Source: Castellaniella sp049650445 (lineage in GTDB: Bacteria > Pseudomonadota > Gammaproteobacteria > Burkholderiales > Burkholderiaceae_B). Taken from it: a DNA stretch of 64,000 nt. The stretch lies in contig NZ_JBASAD010000038.1 of the NCBI RefSeq assembly GCF_049650445.1, positions 1 to 64,000 on the forward strand. The letters are read 5' to 3'. How positions within the stretch are numbered: the first letter of the stretch is position 1; each line of letters begins with the position of its first letter. This document shows positions 33,481 through 41,734 of the stretch, piece after piece. Under the pieces are notes generated by a model. It saw only the letters and a program-made list of their open reading frames with translations. It did not search any database and was not told where the DNA came from. The position numbers and the translations under genes were made by a program.

Positions 33481-33529
33481 CGGCGCTCCAGTCGGGCTAG
33501 ACAGGCTTTCATTATAGGCAGGGGCCACC

Positions 33530-33901
33530 TCACGCCTTGCAAGCCGCCCAGGCGAGTGCCAGCCAGGACAGGATCATCAGCAGTCCGCCGATGGGCGTGA
33601 CGGCGCCCAGGGCGCGAAATCCCGTCAGTACCAGCGCGTACAGGCTGCCGCTGAAGACGATCAGGCCGGCCAGCATCAGACCGCCCGCCCAGGCGGCTGG
33701 CGTCGGGGCCAGGCGCGGCCACAGGGCGGCCACCAGCAGCAGCCCGGCGCCGTGGATCAACTGGTAGTGGGCGGCCGTGCGCCAGACCTCCAGCAGGTCG
33801 GGCGCGACCAGGCGTTTCAGCCCGTGCGCGCCGAAGGCACCGGTCGCTACACCCAGCGCCAGGGCCAGGGCGCCGCAAAGGATCAGGGCACGGGGAGTCA
33901 C
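33530..33901 (-). CDS. DUF423 family small membrane protein
   Basis: The 123-residue protein has four membrane helices and the DUF423 signature near its start: LGVATGAFGAHGLK, followed by WRTAAHYQLIHGAGLLLVA. A GTG start at 33901 gives the normal family N-terminus; an upstream ATG at 33961 adds 20 residues without family support. The function is unknown. It lies 49 bp before the deaminase gene on the same strand. Confidence 0.82.
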   Translation of the reverse strand: MTPRALILCGALALALGVATGAFGAHGLKRLVAPDLLEVWRTAAHYQLIHGAGLLLVAALWPRLAPTPAAWAGGLMLAGLIVFSGSLYALVLTGFRALGAVTPIGGLLMILSWLALAWAACKA

Positions 33902-34062
33902 AGCGGGTCTCCAGAGCGAATAGTGGATTGATTGTATCCGCAGGGGGTGCCGCTGCCGCAACGTCCGCCTTGTCGTGAATGCTTACGAGACAGGACGCCG
34001 CAGTCTGGGCGTCGCCGGGGATCGCGGGTAGACTGGGGTCGTGCATGGAGGGAGGACATCGG

Positions 34063-35724
34063 ATGAATCTCGAAGACAGGGTGGTTCGGGTGGTGTCCGG
34101 GGCCGACAAGCCCGGGACCGACAATCAGGTGCCGGATCTGCCCGATTGCAATCTGTACCTGACGGATGAGGCCCTGGTCGAAGGGGTGCGCCGCGAAGGC
34201 GGCGAGGACCGTGAGGCCGAACTGGAAACCTGGGGTGCCCGGCTGGGCAGCGCCGATCTGTTCCGGCTGGCCGCCGAGATCAACCGCCAGGGGCCGACGC
34301 TGCGGTCCTTCGATCGCCGGGGCGCGCGCATCGACGTGGTGGACTTCCATCCCGGATGGTCCGAATTCCTGTCCCTGGCCTTCGCCCAGGGCATGCATGG
34401 CAGCGCCTGGACGGCTCCAGGGCCGGGTGCTCAGGTGGCCCGGGCGGCGCACTACCTGATGCACGGCCAGGTCGAGGCCGGTTCCCTGTGCCCGGCGACC
34501 ATGACCAGTGCCGCCATTCCGCTGCTGGCGCGCGAACCCTGGTTCGCCACGATCCAGCCGCAGCTCGCCAGCCGCCAGTATGACGGGCGTGACGTTCCCG
34601 TCATTGAAAAACGCGCCATGATGATCGGTATGGGCATGACCGAGCGGCAGGGCGGTTCGGATCTGCGCGCCAATCTGAGTCATGCCGAGCCGCTGGGCGA
34701 GGGCTGGTTTCGCCTGACGGGCCACAAATGGTTTCTGTCCTCGCCCATGTCGGACGCTCATCTGGTGCTGGCGCGCGACGGCGACGGCCATTCCTGCTTC
34801 TACATGCCCCGTTGGCTGGATGACGGCCGCCGCAACCCGGTGCGCCTGCTGCGGCTCAAGGACAAGCTGGGCAACCGTTCCAATGCCAGCGCCGAGGCCG
34901 AGTTCGAGGGTGCGGCGGGGCGCCGGATCGGTGAACCGGGCCGAGGCATCGTCACCCTGGTCGAGATGGCGTCCTACACGCGTCTGGACTGCGTGCTGGG
35001 CAGTACGGCCTTGATGCGCCAGGCCCTGGTCCAGGGCATTCACCACGCCCGTCATCGCCAGGCCTTTGGTCGCTTTCTGATTGACCAGCCCCTGATGCGC
35101 CAGGTGCTGGCGGACCTGGCCCTGGAAAGCGAAGCGGCCACTGCCCTGGCGCTGCGTCTGGCAGGCGCCTTCGATCGTCCCGAACAGCCCGCCGAACAGG
35201 CGCTGCGCCGTCTGCTGGTTCCGGCGGCGAAGTTCTGGGTCTGCAAGCGGGCCATCGACGTCACTGCCGAATGCATGGAAGTCTGGGGCGGCAACGGCTA
35301 TGTCGAGGACGGCCCCATGCCTCGTCTGTACCGCGAGGCGCCGGTGAACTCCATCTGGGAGGGTTCGGGCAACGTCATGTGTCTGGATGTGCTGCGGGCC
35401 GCCCGCCAGGAGCCGCAGTTCGTTGCACAGGCGATCGACGGGCTGGCCCGGGCGCATGCCGGCGAGCCGGGGCTGCGGGCTGCGGCCGACCGCCTGCTGG
35501 CGGCTCTGGCGCTCGACGCGGACGGGCAGCAGGCGATGGCCCGGATGGTCGCCCGGGATCTGGTGCTGCTGGTCCAGGCCGATCTGCTGTTGCGCCATGC
35601 GCCGCAGGTGGTGTCGCGCGCCTTCGTGGACAGCCGCCTGGGTGCTGACGGCGGGGATGCGTTTGGTGCCCGGCCGGTGGTGCTGGCGTCCGATGCGCTG
35701 TTGCGGCGGGCCTGGCCGGATTGA
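34063..35724 (+). CDS. Acyl-CoA dehydrogenase, AidB-like
   Basis: The protein has 553 residues, longer than ordinary acyl-CoA dehydrogenases and close to AidB. Features are GMGMTERQGGSDLR (flavin-binding motif), TGHKWFLSSPMSDAHLVLA, the ARHRQAFGRFLIDQPL segment and AECMEVWGGNGYVEDGPMPRLYREAPVNSIWEGSGNVM, with the Arg and Glu of the AidB branch. AidB binds DNA and FAD and is linked to protection from alkylation, which is notable next to an alkyladenine glycosylase; the divergent arrangement is otherwise ordinary. GGAGG upstream of 34063 supports the start. Confidence 0.88.
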   Translation: MNLEDRVVRVVSGADKPGTDNQVPDLPDCNLYLTDEALVEGVRREGGEDREAELETWGARLGSADLFRLAAEINRQGPTLRSFDRRGARIDVVDFHPGWSEFLSLAFAQGMHGSAWTAPGPGAQVARAAHYLMHGQVEAGSLCPATMTSAAIPLLAREPWFATIQPQLASRQYDGRDVPVIEKRAMMIGMGMTERQGGSDLRANLSHAEPLGEGWFRLTGHKWFLSSPMSDAHLVLARDGDGHSCFYMPRWLDDGRRNPVRLLRLKDKLGNRSNASAEAEFEGAAGRRIGEPGRGIVTLVEMASYTRLDCVLGSTALMRQALVQGIHHARHRQAFGRFLIDQPLMRQVLADLALESEAATALALRLAGAFDRPEQPAEQALRRLLVPAAKFWVCKRAIDVTAECMEVWGGNGYVEDGPMPRLYREAPVNSIWEGSGNVMCLDVLRAARQEPQFVAQAIDGLARAHAGEPGLRAAADRLLAALALDADGQQAMARMVARDLVLLVQADLLLRHAPQVVSRAFVDSRLGADGGDAFGARPVVLASDALLRRAWPD

Positions 35725-35844
35725 CCGGCGTGGCGGTCCATTACAATGCCCCGGTACGGTCGCCGTTCCGGTGCGGCCCGTCTGCGGCCTTGCATGTCTT
35801 CATTCCCTGTCTTTTCTTCGTACCGCGCCCGATCGTCCGGCTCC

Positions 35845-36423
35845 ATGGTTTCATGGGGGCGGGTCCTGCGTGCGGCCCTGGCGCTGCTGAGCGCCAGCCT
35901 GTGTGTCGTGCTGTCCGTTTCGGCGGCGCGCGCGGCAGGGACCTATGTCCTGTCCGGCCGGGTCGTGGACGTGTCCGACGGCGACACCTTGACGCTGCTG
36001 GTCGGACGGGACCGCCACCGGGTGCGGCTGGCGAGCATCGACGCCCCGGAAACCGGCCATGGCCGTCGCCGGCCCGGCCAGCCCTATGGCCAGGCCGCCC
36101 GCAAGGGTCTGGCCGACCTGGTGGCAGGCCGGACGCTGAAGCTGCAGTGCTACGAACGGGACCGCTACCAGCGTGACGTCTGCGACGTGCCGCTGCCCGA
36201 TGGCCGTACGGCCAGCCGCGTCATGGTCGAGACTGGCCTGGCCTGGGCCAACCGGCAGGGCGGCGGTAAATACCTGCGGGATGATGCCCTGGCCGGCCTG
36301 GAGCGCCAGGCGCGCGACCAGCGGCTGGGCCTGTGGCGCCAGGCCGGCGCCGTCGCCCCTTGGGATTGGCGCTGGCAATGCTGGGACGCGCTTGAAAACG
36401 GCCGAACAACCTCCATCTGCTGA
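35845..36423 (+). CDS. Secreted thermonuclease (SNase) domain protein
   Basis: The 192-residue protein, counted from the start used, begins with a signal peptide (LRAALALLSASLCVVLSVSAARA). The staphylococcal-nuclease fold follows: VVDVSDGDTLTLLV (Ca-binding Asp), RVRLASIDAPE and the RDRYQRDVCDVPL segment with the catalytic Arg and Glu positions partly altered. The C-terminus WDWRWQCW is family-like. Such proteins cut DNA and RNA in the periplasm or outside the cell. ATGs at 35746 and 35794 are alternative starts; 35845 gives a normal signal length. It lies 2 bp before the DUF1178 gene. Confidence 0.8.
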   Translation: MVSWGRVLRAALALLSASLCVVLSVSAARAAGTYVLSGRVVDVSDGDTLTLLVGRDRHRVRLASIDAPETGHGRRRPGQPYGQAARKGLADLVAGRTLKLQCYERDRYQRDVCDVPLPDGRTASRVMVETGLAWANRQGGGKYLRDDALAGLERQARDQRLGLWRQAGAVAPWDWRWQCWDALENGRTTSIC

Positions 36424-36425
36424 CC

Positions 36426-36923
36426 ATGGCACTCAAAGTATTCGACCTCTCGTGCGAGCATGACCACGTCTTCGAAGGCTGGTTCTCGTCCCAGGACAGC
36501 TACCAGGATCAGTTGTCCCAGGGGCTGGTGCGCTGTCCCGTCTGTCACAGCGATCAGATCACGCGCCGGGTCTCGGCGCCGCACCTGAACGTCAGCCATC
36601 TGCGCACCGAATCCGCGCCGCGTGCCGGACAGGCCGCGCGCGAAGAATCCGCCCCTCAGGCCCGGGCAGCGGTCGCGGCGCCGTCCGGCGACCAGATGAC
36701 CCGGCTGCAGGCCGAAGTCCTGCGTCAGATCCGCCGCATCGTGCGCCAGACCGACGATGTCGGCGCCGGCTTTGCCGACGAGGCCCGCCGTATGCACAGC
36801 GGCGAGATCGAGGAACGCCCCATCCGTGGCACCGCCTCGGCCGAGGAATGCCGCGAACTGGTGGACGAAGGCATCTCCATCATGCCGATCCCCGACATCC
36901 TGGACGACGACCGCTTGCAGTAG
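36426..36923 (+). CDS. DUF1178 family protein
   Basis: The 165-residue cytoplasmic protein has a zinc-ribbon-like N-terminus: CEHDHVFEGWFSSQDSY followed by VRCPVCHSDQITRRVSAPHLN, with the paired cysteines in CPVC. A low-complexity linker leads to a conserved C-terminal block with RPIRGTASAEECRELVDEGI and an acidic tail. The function is unknown, and the family is widespread in proteobacteria. It starts 2 bp after the nuclease gene. Confidence 0.85.
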   Translation: MALKVFDLSCEHDHVFEGWFSSQDSYQDQLSQGLVRCPVCHSDQITRRVSAPHLNVSHLRTESAPRAGQAAREESAPQARAAVAAPSGDQMTRLQAEVLRQIRRIVRQTDDVGAGFADEARRMHSGEIEERPIRGTASAEECRELVDEGISIMPIPDILDDDRLQ

Positions 36924-36957
36924 GCAGGGTCGGCCCGCAGCGCCGGGGCCGCCGGAC

Positions 36958-37833
36958 TCAGGCCCAGGTCCGTATCAGTTCCGAGAAGCGCCGCTCGACC
37001 CAGCGTGCGGCCGCGCCCAATACCTGCCCTTGCGGCCAGACCATGCGGATCGAGAACGGGGGCAGGGCCAGCGAGGGGCAGGCAATCTGGCTCAAGGGCT
37101 TGGAATAGCCCTCGTATACGGCGATATTGATCGGCAGAGCCGCCCAGCCCAGATCGTCCGCGACCATTTCCGCAATCGTGTAGAAGCTGTCCGAGCGCCA
37201 GACCTTCGGGCTGTAGAGGGTTTCCTCGACGTCTTGGGCGCGCATGACGAGCTGGCGGTAACGCGTCAGATCCTCGCGCCGGACGGCCGGCTGTGCCGTC
37301 AGAGGGTGGCCGCTGGCCACGAAGACCCCTTGAGCCAGCGTGCCGATGTGGCGTTGATCGAAGCCGTCTCTGAGCGGTCCCCGATCGAAGTGAAACCCCA
37401 GGTCGGCGCGCGCCTGGCCTACATAGTCCGCGACTTCGGTGGCGGTGCCGTTGAGCAGCGTCAGTTCCAGATCGGGAAAGTGCTCGGACAGTTCCCGCAG
37501 CAGAACGCGAATCGCCGTATAGGGAAAGGCTTCGTCCAGCGCCAGCGCCAGTCTGGCCTCGTCCCCCGCCGCCAGCGACCGGGCGCGCTGATCCAGCGCC
37601 TGAGCCTGCCGCAGCAGTTCGCGGGCTTCCAGCAGCATCACCCGGCCTGCGTCGGACAAGGTGGCCCGGTGTTTCGTGCGATCGAACAGCATCACGCCCA
37701 GATCGGCTTCCAGCAGACCGATGGCCGTGCTCACGGCCGACTGTGCCTTGCCCAGGCGGCGGGCGGCGGCGCTGATGGAGCCGTATTCCACGGTGGCGAC
37801 GAACTGGCGCAACTGGTCGAGATTCCACTGCAT
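36958..37833 (-). CDS. LysR family transcriptional regulator
   Basis: The protein has 291 residues. The N-terminal HTH is MQWNLDQLRQFVATVEYGSISAAARRLGKAQSAVSTAIGLLE, and a substrate-binding domain follows. It is divergent from mdtJ with a LysR-type T-N11-A palindrome in the gap (37862-37878). It probably regulates the mdtJI polyamine exporter; that link is inferred from position. Confidence 0.9.
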   Translation of the reverse strand: MQWNLDQLRQFVATVEYGSISAAARRLGKAQSAVSTAIGLLEADLGVMLFDRTKHRATLSDAGRVMLLEARELLRQAQALDQRARSLAAGDEARLALALDEAFPYTAIRVLLRELSEHFPDLELTLLNGTATEVADYVGQARADLGFHFDRGPLRDGFDQRHIGTLAQGVFVASGHPLTAQPAVRREDLTRYRQLVMRAQDVEETLYSPKVWRSDSFYTIAEMVADDLGWAALPINIAVYEGYSKPLSQIACPSLALPPFSIRMVWPQGQVLGAAARWVERRFSELIRTWA

Positions 37834-37861
37834 GCCGGCATATTATCAAATAAATAGATGG

Positions 37862-37878
37862 ATTCAAACTTTATGAAT
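37862..37878. promoter_or_regulatory. LysR-type palindrome between lysR and mdtJ
   Basis: ATTCA-N7-TGAAT is a 17-bp imperfect-dyad element containing a T-N11-A motif. It lies 29 bp upstream of lysR and 74 bp upstream of mdtJ, so it could serve both directions. Confidence 0.45.
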
Positions 37879-37951
37879 CTAAATATAAGGTTGAAAATGC
37901 CTGCTATCGCCTGTTTTCATGTCCAGGCGGCTATTTTCAAAGAAGAATCCC

Positions 37952-38293
37952 ATGCGATTGAACCCTTGGTTGTTCCTGCTGGCGGCCGTTTGCGTCGAAG
38001 TGGCTGGCGTCACGCTGATGAAGCGCGCGTCCGATTCCGGCACGCTCGGCCCGCTCCTGTTCATGTACGCCATGATCGGCCTGTCCTTTTATTTTCTGGC
38101 ACTGGCCGTCAGGGATCTGCCGCTCGCCCTGGCCTACGCTGCCTGGGAGACGCTGGGGCTGGCCTGCGTCACGTTCATCGGCCTGCGTTATTTCGGCGAA
38201 GTCCTGAGTCCGGCCAGGGTGCTTGGCCTGGTGGTGCTGCTGGCCGGCGTCATTCTGGTCAATCTGGGCATGCCCCAAACCTCGGAGACGTGA
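37952..38293 (+). CDS. mdtJ: SMR-family exporter subunit, MdtJ-like
   Basis: The 113-residue protein has four membrane helices and the small-multidrug-resistance fold, with AAVCVEVAGVTLMKRAS (active-site Glu) and AYAAWETLGLACVTFIG. The order and similarity of the pair match the spermidine exporter MdtJI. The start at 37952 is chosen at the first methionine before helix 1; an upstream ATG at 37919 is less likely. The next gene starts 4 bp downstream. Confidence 0.8.
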   Translation: MRLNPWLFLLAAVCVEVAGVTLMKRASDSGTLGPLLFMYAMIGLSFYFLALAVRDLPLALAYAAWETLGLACVTFIGLRYFGEVLSPARVLGLVVLLAGVILVNLGMPQTSET

Positions 38294-38297
38294 ACTC

Positions 38298-38627
38298 ATG
38301 CAGAACGCCACACTCGTGCATTACGTCTTCATGGCCGCCGCCATCCTCCTGGAGGTCGCCGCCAATGTCTTCGTCAAATATTCCGATGGGTTTCGCCGGC
38401 GCGCGGTGGGCGCCCTGGGCATCGTCTGCATCCTGGCCTCGTTCACGGCCTTGTCGCAGGCGGTCAAGGGCATCGACCTGTCCGTCGCCTATGCGCTGTG
38501 GGGGGGCGTGGGCATCCTGCTGACCGCCTGCGCCGGTCTGGCCCTGTTCCGGCAGCGGCTGGGCCGCACCGGCTGGCTGGGCATCGCCGCCATCGTGGCG
38601 GGGGTGCTGCTGCTCGAATTGTCCTAG
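38298..38627 (+). CDS. mdtI: SMR-family exporter subunit, MdtI-like
   Basis: The 109-residue protein has four helices. EVAANVFVKYSDGFRRRAVG and ALSQAVKGIDLSVAYALWGGVGI closely follow E. coli MdtI. It pairs with MdtJ to export spermidine and similar cations. It is followed by a strong terminator at 38632-38660. Confidence 0.85.
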   Translation: MQNATLVHYVFMAAAILLEVAANVFVKYSDGFRRRAVGALGIVCILASFTALSQAVKGIDLSVAYALWGGVGILLTACAGLALFRQRLGRTGWLGIAAIVAGVLLLELS

Positions 38628-38631
38628 TCTG

Positions 38632-38660
38632 AAAAAAACCGGGCTGGGCCCGGTTTTTTT
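38632..38660. terminator. Bidirectional intrinsic terminator between mdtI and efp
   Basis: CCGGGC and GCCCGG form a GC stem around TGG, extended by seven A-T pairs on each side, so both strands end in a T-run. It lies between the convergent mdtI and efp genes. Confidence 0.9.
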
Positions 38661-38679
38661 CATGCACGCTGCGCGGGAA

Positions 38680-39237
38680 TCACATCACGCGGCTGCGGTA
38701 CTCGTTGGTGCGGGTGTCGATTTCGATCTTGTCGCCGATGTTGCAGAACAGCGGCACGGCCAGTTCGTAGCCCGTGTTGATCTTGGCGGGCTTCAGGACC
38801 TTGCCGGACGTGTCGCCCTTGACGGCGGGTTCGGTATAGGTGATCTCGCGCACGATGATGGTGGGCAGTTCCACCGAGATGGCGCGGCCGTCGTAGAACA
38901 CGACTTCGACCGTCATGCCTTCTTCGAGGTAGTTCAGCGCATCGCCCATGCTGTCGGCTTCGACTTCGTGCTGGTTGTATTCCTCGTCCATGAAGGCGTA
39001 CATCGGGTCGGCGAAGTAGGAATAGGTGCATTCCTTGTTTTCGAGCATGACCTGCTCGAATTTTTCGTCGGCCTTGTAGACGGATTCGCTGGCGCTGCCG
39101 GTCAGCAGGTTCTTGAACTTGAGCTTGACGACGGCGGCGTTGCGACCGGATTTGTTGTATTCGGCTTTCTGGACGACAAGAGGATCGCTGCCGACCATCA
39201 CGACGTTACCAACGCGCAGTTCCTGTGCGATTTTCAT
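38680..39237 (-). CDS. efp: Elongation factor P
   Basis: The 185-residue protein has three OB-like domains. EF-P binds between the P and E sites and relieves stalling at polyproline stretches. The domain-I loop tip reads NKSGRNA with Arg at position 32, the residue that is rhamnosylated in EarP-containing bacteria, instead of the Lys34 found in EpmA systems. The earP gene lies 75 bp upstream on the same strand. The start at 39237 is the conserved MKIAQELRVGN. Confidence 0.96.
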   Translation of the reverse strand: MKIAQELRVGNVVMVGSDPLVVQKAEYNKSGRNAAVVKLKFKNLLTGSASESVYKADEKFEQVMLENKECTYSYFADPMYAFMDEEYNQHEVEADSMGDALNYLEEGMTVEVVFYDGRAISVELPTIIVREITYTEPAVKGDTSGKVLKPAKINTGYELAVPLFCNIGDKIEIDTRTNEYRSRVM

Positions 39238-39312
39238 GGGGAAAACTCCGGGGATATCTGCCCCGAGCCAAAACGCATTCCGAGGCAATGCTGAAAAAAT
39301 TAACTGCATATT

Positions 39313-40413
39313 CTAGCGCGTTTGGCGCTGCCGCATGCAAAAATCCAGCAAATCTTGACCCAGATCGGATCGATCGGCCAGTTCAGCGCTCCAGGCGCGG
39401 CTGCGGGCGCACCAGTCGGACCAGATGGGTGCTGCCAGCGCAGCCGGCAGCGTCCGGGCCACCGCTGCGTCGTCCAGCAGGTTCCAGGCGCGGATCAGTT
39501 CAGCGGCTGGGCCGGGCCAGCGCGCCCGACCCAGCCAGGCTTCGAGCTTGTTCAGATGGGCGTCTTCCGCCTGGCGGTAGATCTGCCAGACCAGGGGGAC
39601 ACCTGCCCAGAGCGCCCGCACCAGGGAATCTTCGCCGCGCACGAAAATCAGGTCGCAGCACCAGAGCAGTTCGTCGAAGCGGGTCTGGGGCACAAAGGGG
39701 ATGGGTACGATGCGCAGGCCACCCTGGTCGTGCAGTACGGCCGGGGGGCGGTCGCCAGGGACGAGCAGCCGGACGGGGCGCTCCAGCCCGGCCAGTGCCG
39801 CCTGCAGGCCCGTCAGCGGCGCATCGGAATAGCAGAACAGCAGCACGGTCAGGGCGTCGTCGTCGGCAGCCGGCCCGGCAGACCTGCCGGTCAGCGCGCG
39901 CAGGCGTTCGTCACGATCCTGCGCCTGTGCGGCCTTGCGCCGCGCCGGCAAGTCCGGTTCACGCAGCAGCCCGCCGGTGGCCGACGTGAAGCCGGGAAAG
40001 AAAAAGAACTTCGGCACCCCGTTGGCCTGTGGCGAGGGCAGGCCGTGGCAGCCTTCCACCCAGGGTTCGGCGCTGAGGTATTCCAGATTGATCCACAGGC
40101 AGTCGCGCCCGGCCATGGCGGCTTCGTAGGCGGGGGGCAGGACGCAGGCGAAGGCTTCGATCACCACGCCGCCCCGGGGCGGAAGAGCATGTTCCGCCTG
40201 ATCCCAGGGGCTGATGCGTACGCCCTCCAGGGTCTGCTCGGCCGCGCGCGCGTCCAGCGCCGGCAGCAGCCGCGCCAGGACTTCGGGCCGGTCGATCCAC
40301 AGACGCACGGACTGGCCCAGGGCAGCCAGCCGTCGGGCCAGCCGCCAGCACACGCCCGCGTCGCCGAAATTGTCGACGACGCGGCAGAACAGCTCGAATG
40401 ACAGGGCGCTCAC
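39313..40413 (-). CDS. earP: EF-P arginine rhamnosyltransferase EarP
   Basis: The 366-residue GT-B glycosyltransferase belongs to the former DUF2331 family. FELFCRVVDNFGDAGVCWRLARRLA with the catalytic Asp (DNFGD) is diagnostic, and the C-terminal IYRQAEDAHLNKLEAWL binds TDP-rhamnose. It attaches rhamnose to Arg32 of EF-P. efp follows on the same strand and DUF2863 ends 6 bp upstream, so the three genes may form an operon. Confidence 0.95.
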   Translation of the reverse strand: MSALSFELFCRVVDNFGDAGVCWRLARRLAALGQSVRLWIDRPEVLARLLPALDARAAEQTLEGVRISPWDQAEHALPPRGGVVIEAFACVLPPAYEAAMAGRDCLWINLEYLSAEPWVEGCHGLPSPQANGVPKFFFFPGFTSATGGLLREPDLPARRKAAQAQDRDERLRALTGRSAGPAADDDALTVLLFCYSDAPLTGLQAALAGLERPVRLLVPGDRPPAVLHDQGGLRIVPIPFVPQTRFDELLWCCDLIFVRGEDSLVRALWAGVPLVWQIYRQAEDAHLNKLEAWLGRARWPGPAAELIRAWNLLDDAAVARTLPAALAAPIWSDWCARSRAWSAELADRSDLGQDLLDFCMRQRQTR

Positions 40414-40419
40414 TAATGA

Positions 40420-41622
40420 TTAGTGAAACTGGACCGGCTCCGGATCGATTTCTTCCGGCAGCTCGGGATGCTGCATGTCGCCCAGCATGTTGGGAAAGTA
40501 CGGCGTGCCGCAGTCCTCGCAGAATTCCATGGGCTGCAGGCCGGGCAGGCGACGGATGTCCTGGACGCCGCATTCGCGCAGCAGGGCGGCGATCGTATCC
40601 CAGGTGTCGGCCTGGCCTTCGACGTCCTCGTCGGGCTGGGATTCCTCGCGGCTGAGCGCGGGCCAGACACAGCCGTAGATCACGTCATTGCTCTGGCGGG
40701 TGCAGAAGCCGATGCGGTATTCCTCGATGGTCTGCTCGCCGCAGGCGACCAGCGCGGCGCGCAGGTCCGTGCCCGGGATGTGGGCGGCGGTCTGCAGCCA
40801 GGTGGCAGCGGCCTTGAGTGTCAGAGGGCGGATGCCCTGGTCGGCCTGACGGGTGCCCGTGTAATAGGCTTCGGGGCGCAGGTATTCCAGTTGGCAGCCG
40901 GTGAATGCGGGTTCCAGGATGCGTGCGCAGCCCTCGGCCCAGCGTTCCGTGACGGCTTCCTGGGTGGGGGATTCGGCCGGCAGGGGAGATTGCCATTGGA
41001 ACACGGCCTCGCCGCGCGGCACGACCACTGCGCCGATCAGGAAGAACACGTCGGCCAGCAGGTCTTCGGGGGCTTCGGCGTCGCGCAGCGCGGGGCCGTC
41101 GCGGCGCAGCCCCAGGGCGCGCTGCGCCAGCGTCTGGGTCCAGGTACGGGTTTCCTGGAACGACTGCGGCAGGCGGTCGAAGCGGATCAGCGAGGGCAGC
41201 AGGGCGACCCGGGCCTGGGGGCCCAGCACGGTTTCACCCAGCAGGGTTTCGAGCGCCTGCGACTGCTCTGCGCTCAGTTGGCCGTTCGGCAGCCGGTAGC
41301 GGGTCCAGGCCAGGACTGGCACCGAAATCAGCAGCGTGTCGCAGTCCTGGCCGTCCGGCCCCGGGATCAGCGATTCGGAGCGGGCTTCGGCCAGTTCGAC
41401 CAGGATTTCGTAGGCGGCCGAACGCTGTTCGAGCATCACGTCCAGCGCGGATTCCACCGCGCGCCCGTGACGAGCGCCCAGGGCTTTGTCCAGGGCTTCG
41501 CCCAGGCGGCTTTCCCAGTAGGTGTCTTCCAGGTGGCTGCCCGAGCGTGACAGCGACTCAGCCAGGGAAATCAGGGTCTGCGACGTGCGCGACAGCGAGG
41601 AGGAGCGAGAACGAGGGGGCAT
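40420..41622 (-). CDS. DUF2863 family protein
   Basis: The 400-residue protein has no signal or membrane segment. The C-terminal CEDCGTPYFPNMLGDMQHPELPEE block is family-typical and carries a CxxC-type cysteine pair. The N-terminus is Ser/Arg-rich (PPRSRSSSLSRTSQ). The family is essentially restricted to betaproteobacteria and has no known activity. The start at 41622 matches the Ser/Arg-rich family N-terminus. It lies 6 bp upstream of earP. Confidence 0.85.
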   Translation of the reverse strand: MPPRSRSSSLSRTSQTLISLAESLSRSGSHLEDTYWESRLGEALDKALGARHGRAVESALDVMLEQRSAAYEILVELAEARSESLIPGPDGQDCDTLLISVPVLAWTRYRLPNGQLSAEQSQALETLLGETVLGPQARVALLPSLIRFDRLPQSFQETRTWTQTLAQRALGLRRDGPALRDAEAPEDLLADVFFLIGAVVVPRGEAVFQWQSPLPAESPTQEAVTERWAEGCARILEPAFTGCQLEYLRPEAYYTGTRQADQGIRPLTLKAAATWLQTAAHIPGTDLRAALVACGEQTIEEYRIGFCTRQSNDVIYGCVWPALSREESQPDEDVEGQADTWDTIAALLRECGVQDIRRLPGLQPMEFCEDCGTPYFPNMLGDMQHPELPEEIDPEPVQFH

Positions 41623-41675
41623 GGTGCACCGACAAACAGAGTAAACCTTAGTGTACCTGTACTGCCTGTCAAAAA

Positions 41676-41702
41676 AGAACAAGGCGCCCCGGAGGGCGCC
41701 TT
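41676..41702 (-). terminator. Intrinsic terminator after acnB
   Basis: On the minus strand AAGGCGCCC and GGGCGCCTT form a 9-bp stem with a four-base loop followed by GTTCTTTTTTG. It lies between the acnB stop and the DUF2863 start. Confidence 0.85.
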
Positions 41703-41734
41703 GGAACTTCCGTGTGTCCGGGGGCCTGAAGGAA

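Noticed and set aside
36757..37857. Plus-strand 366-codon frame opposite the LysR gene
   Set aside because: It is an antisense shadow, whereas the LysR protein on the minus strand has a complete HTH and effector domain.
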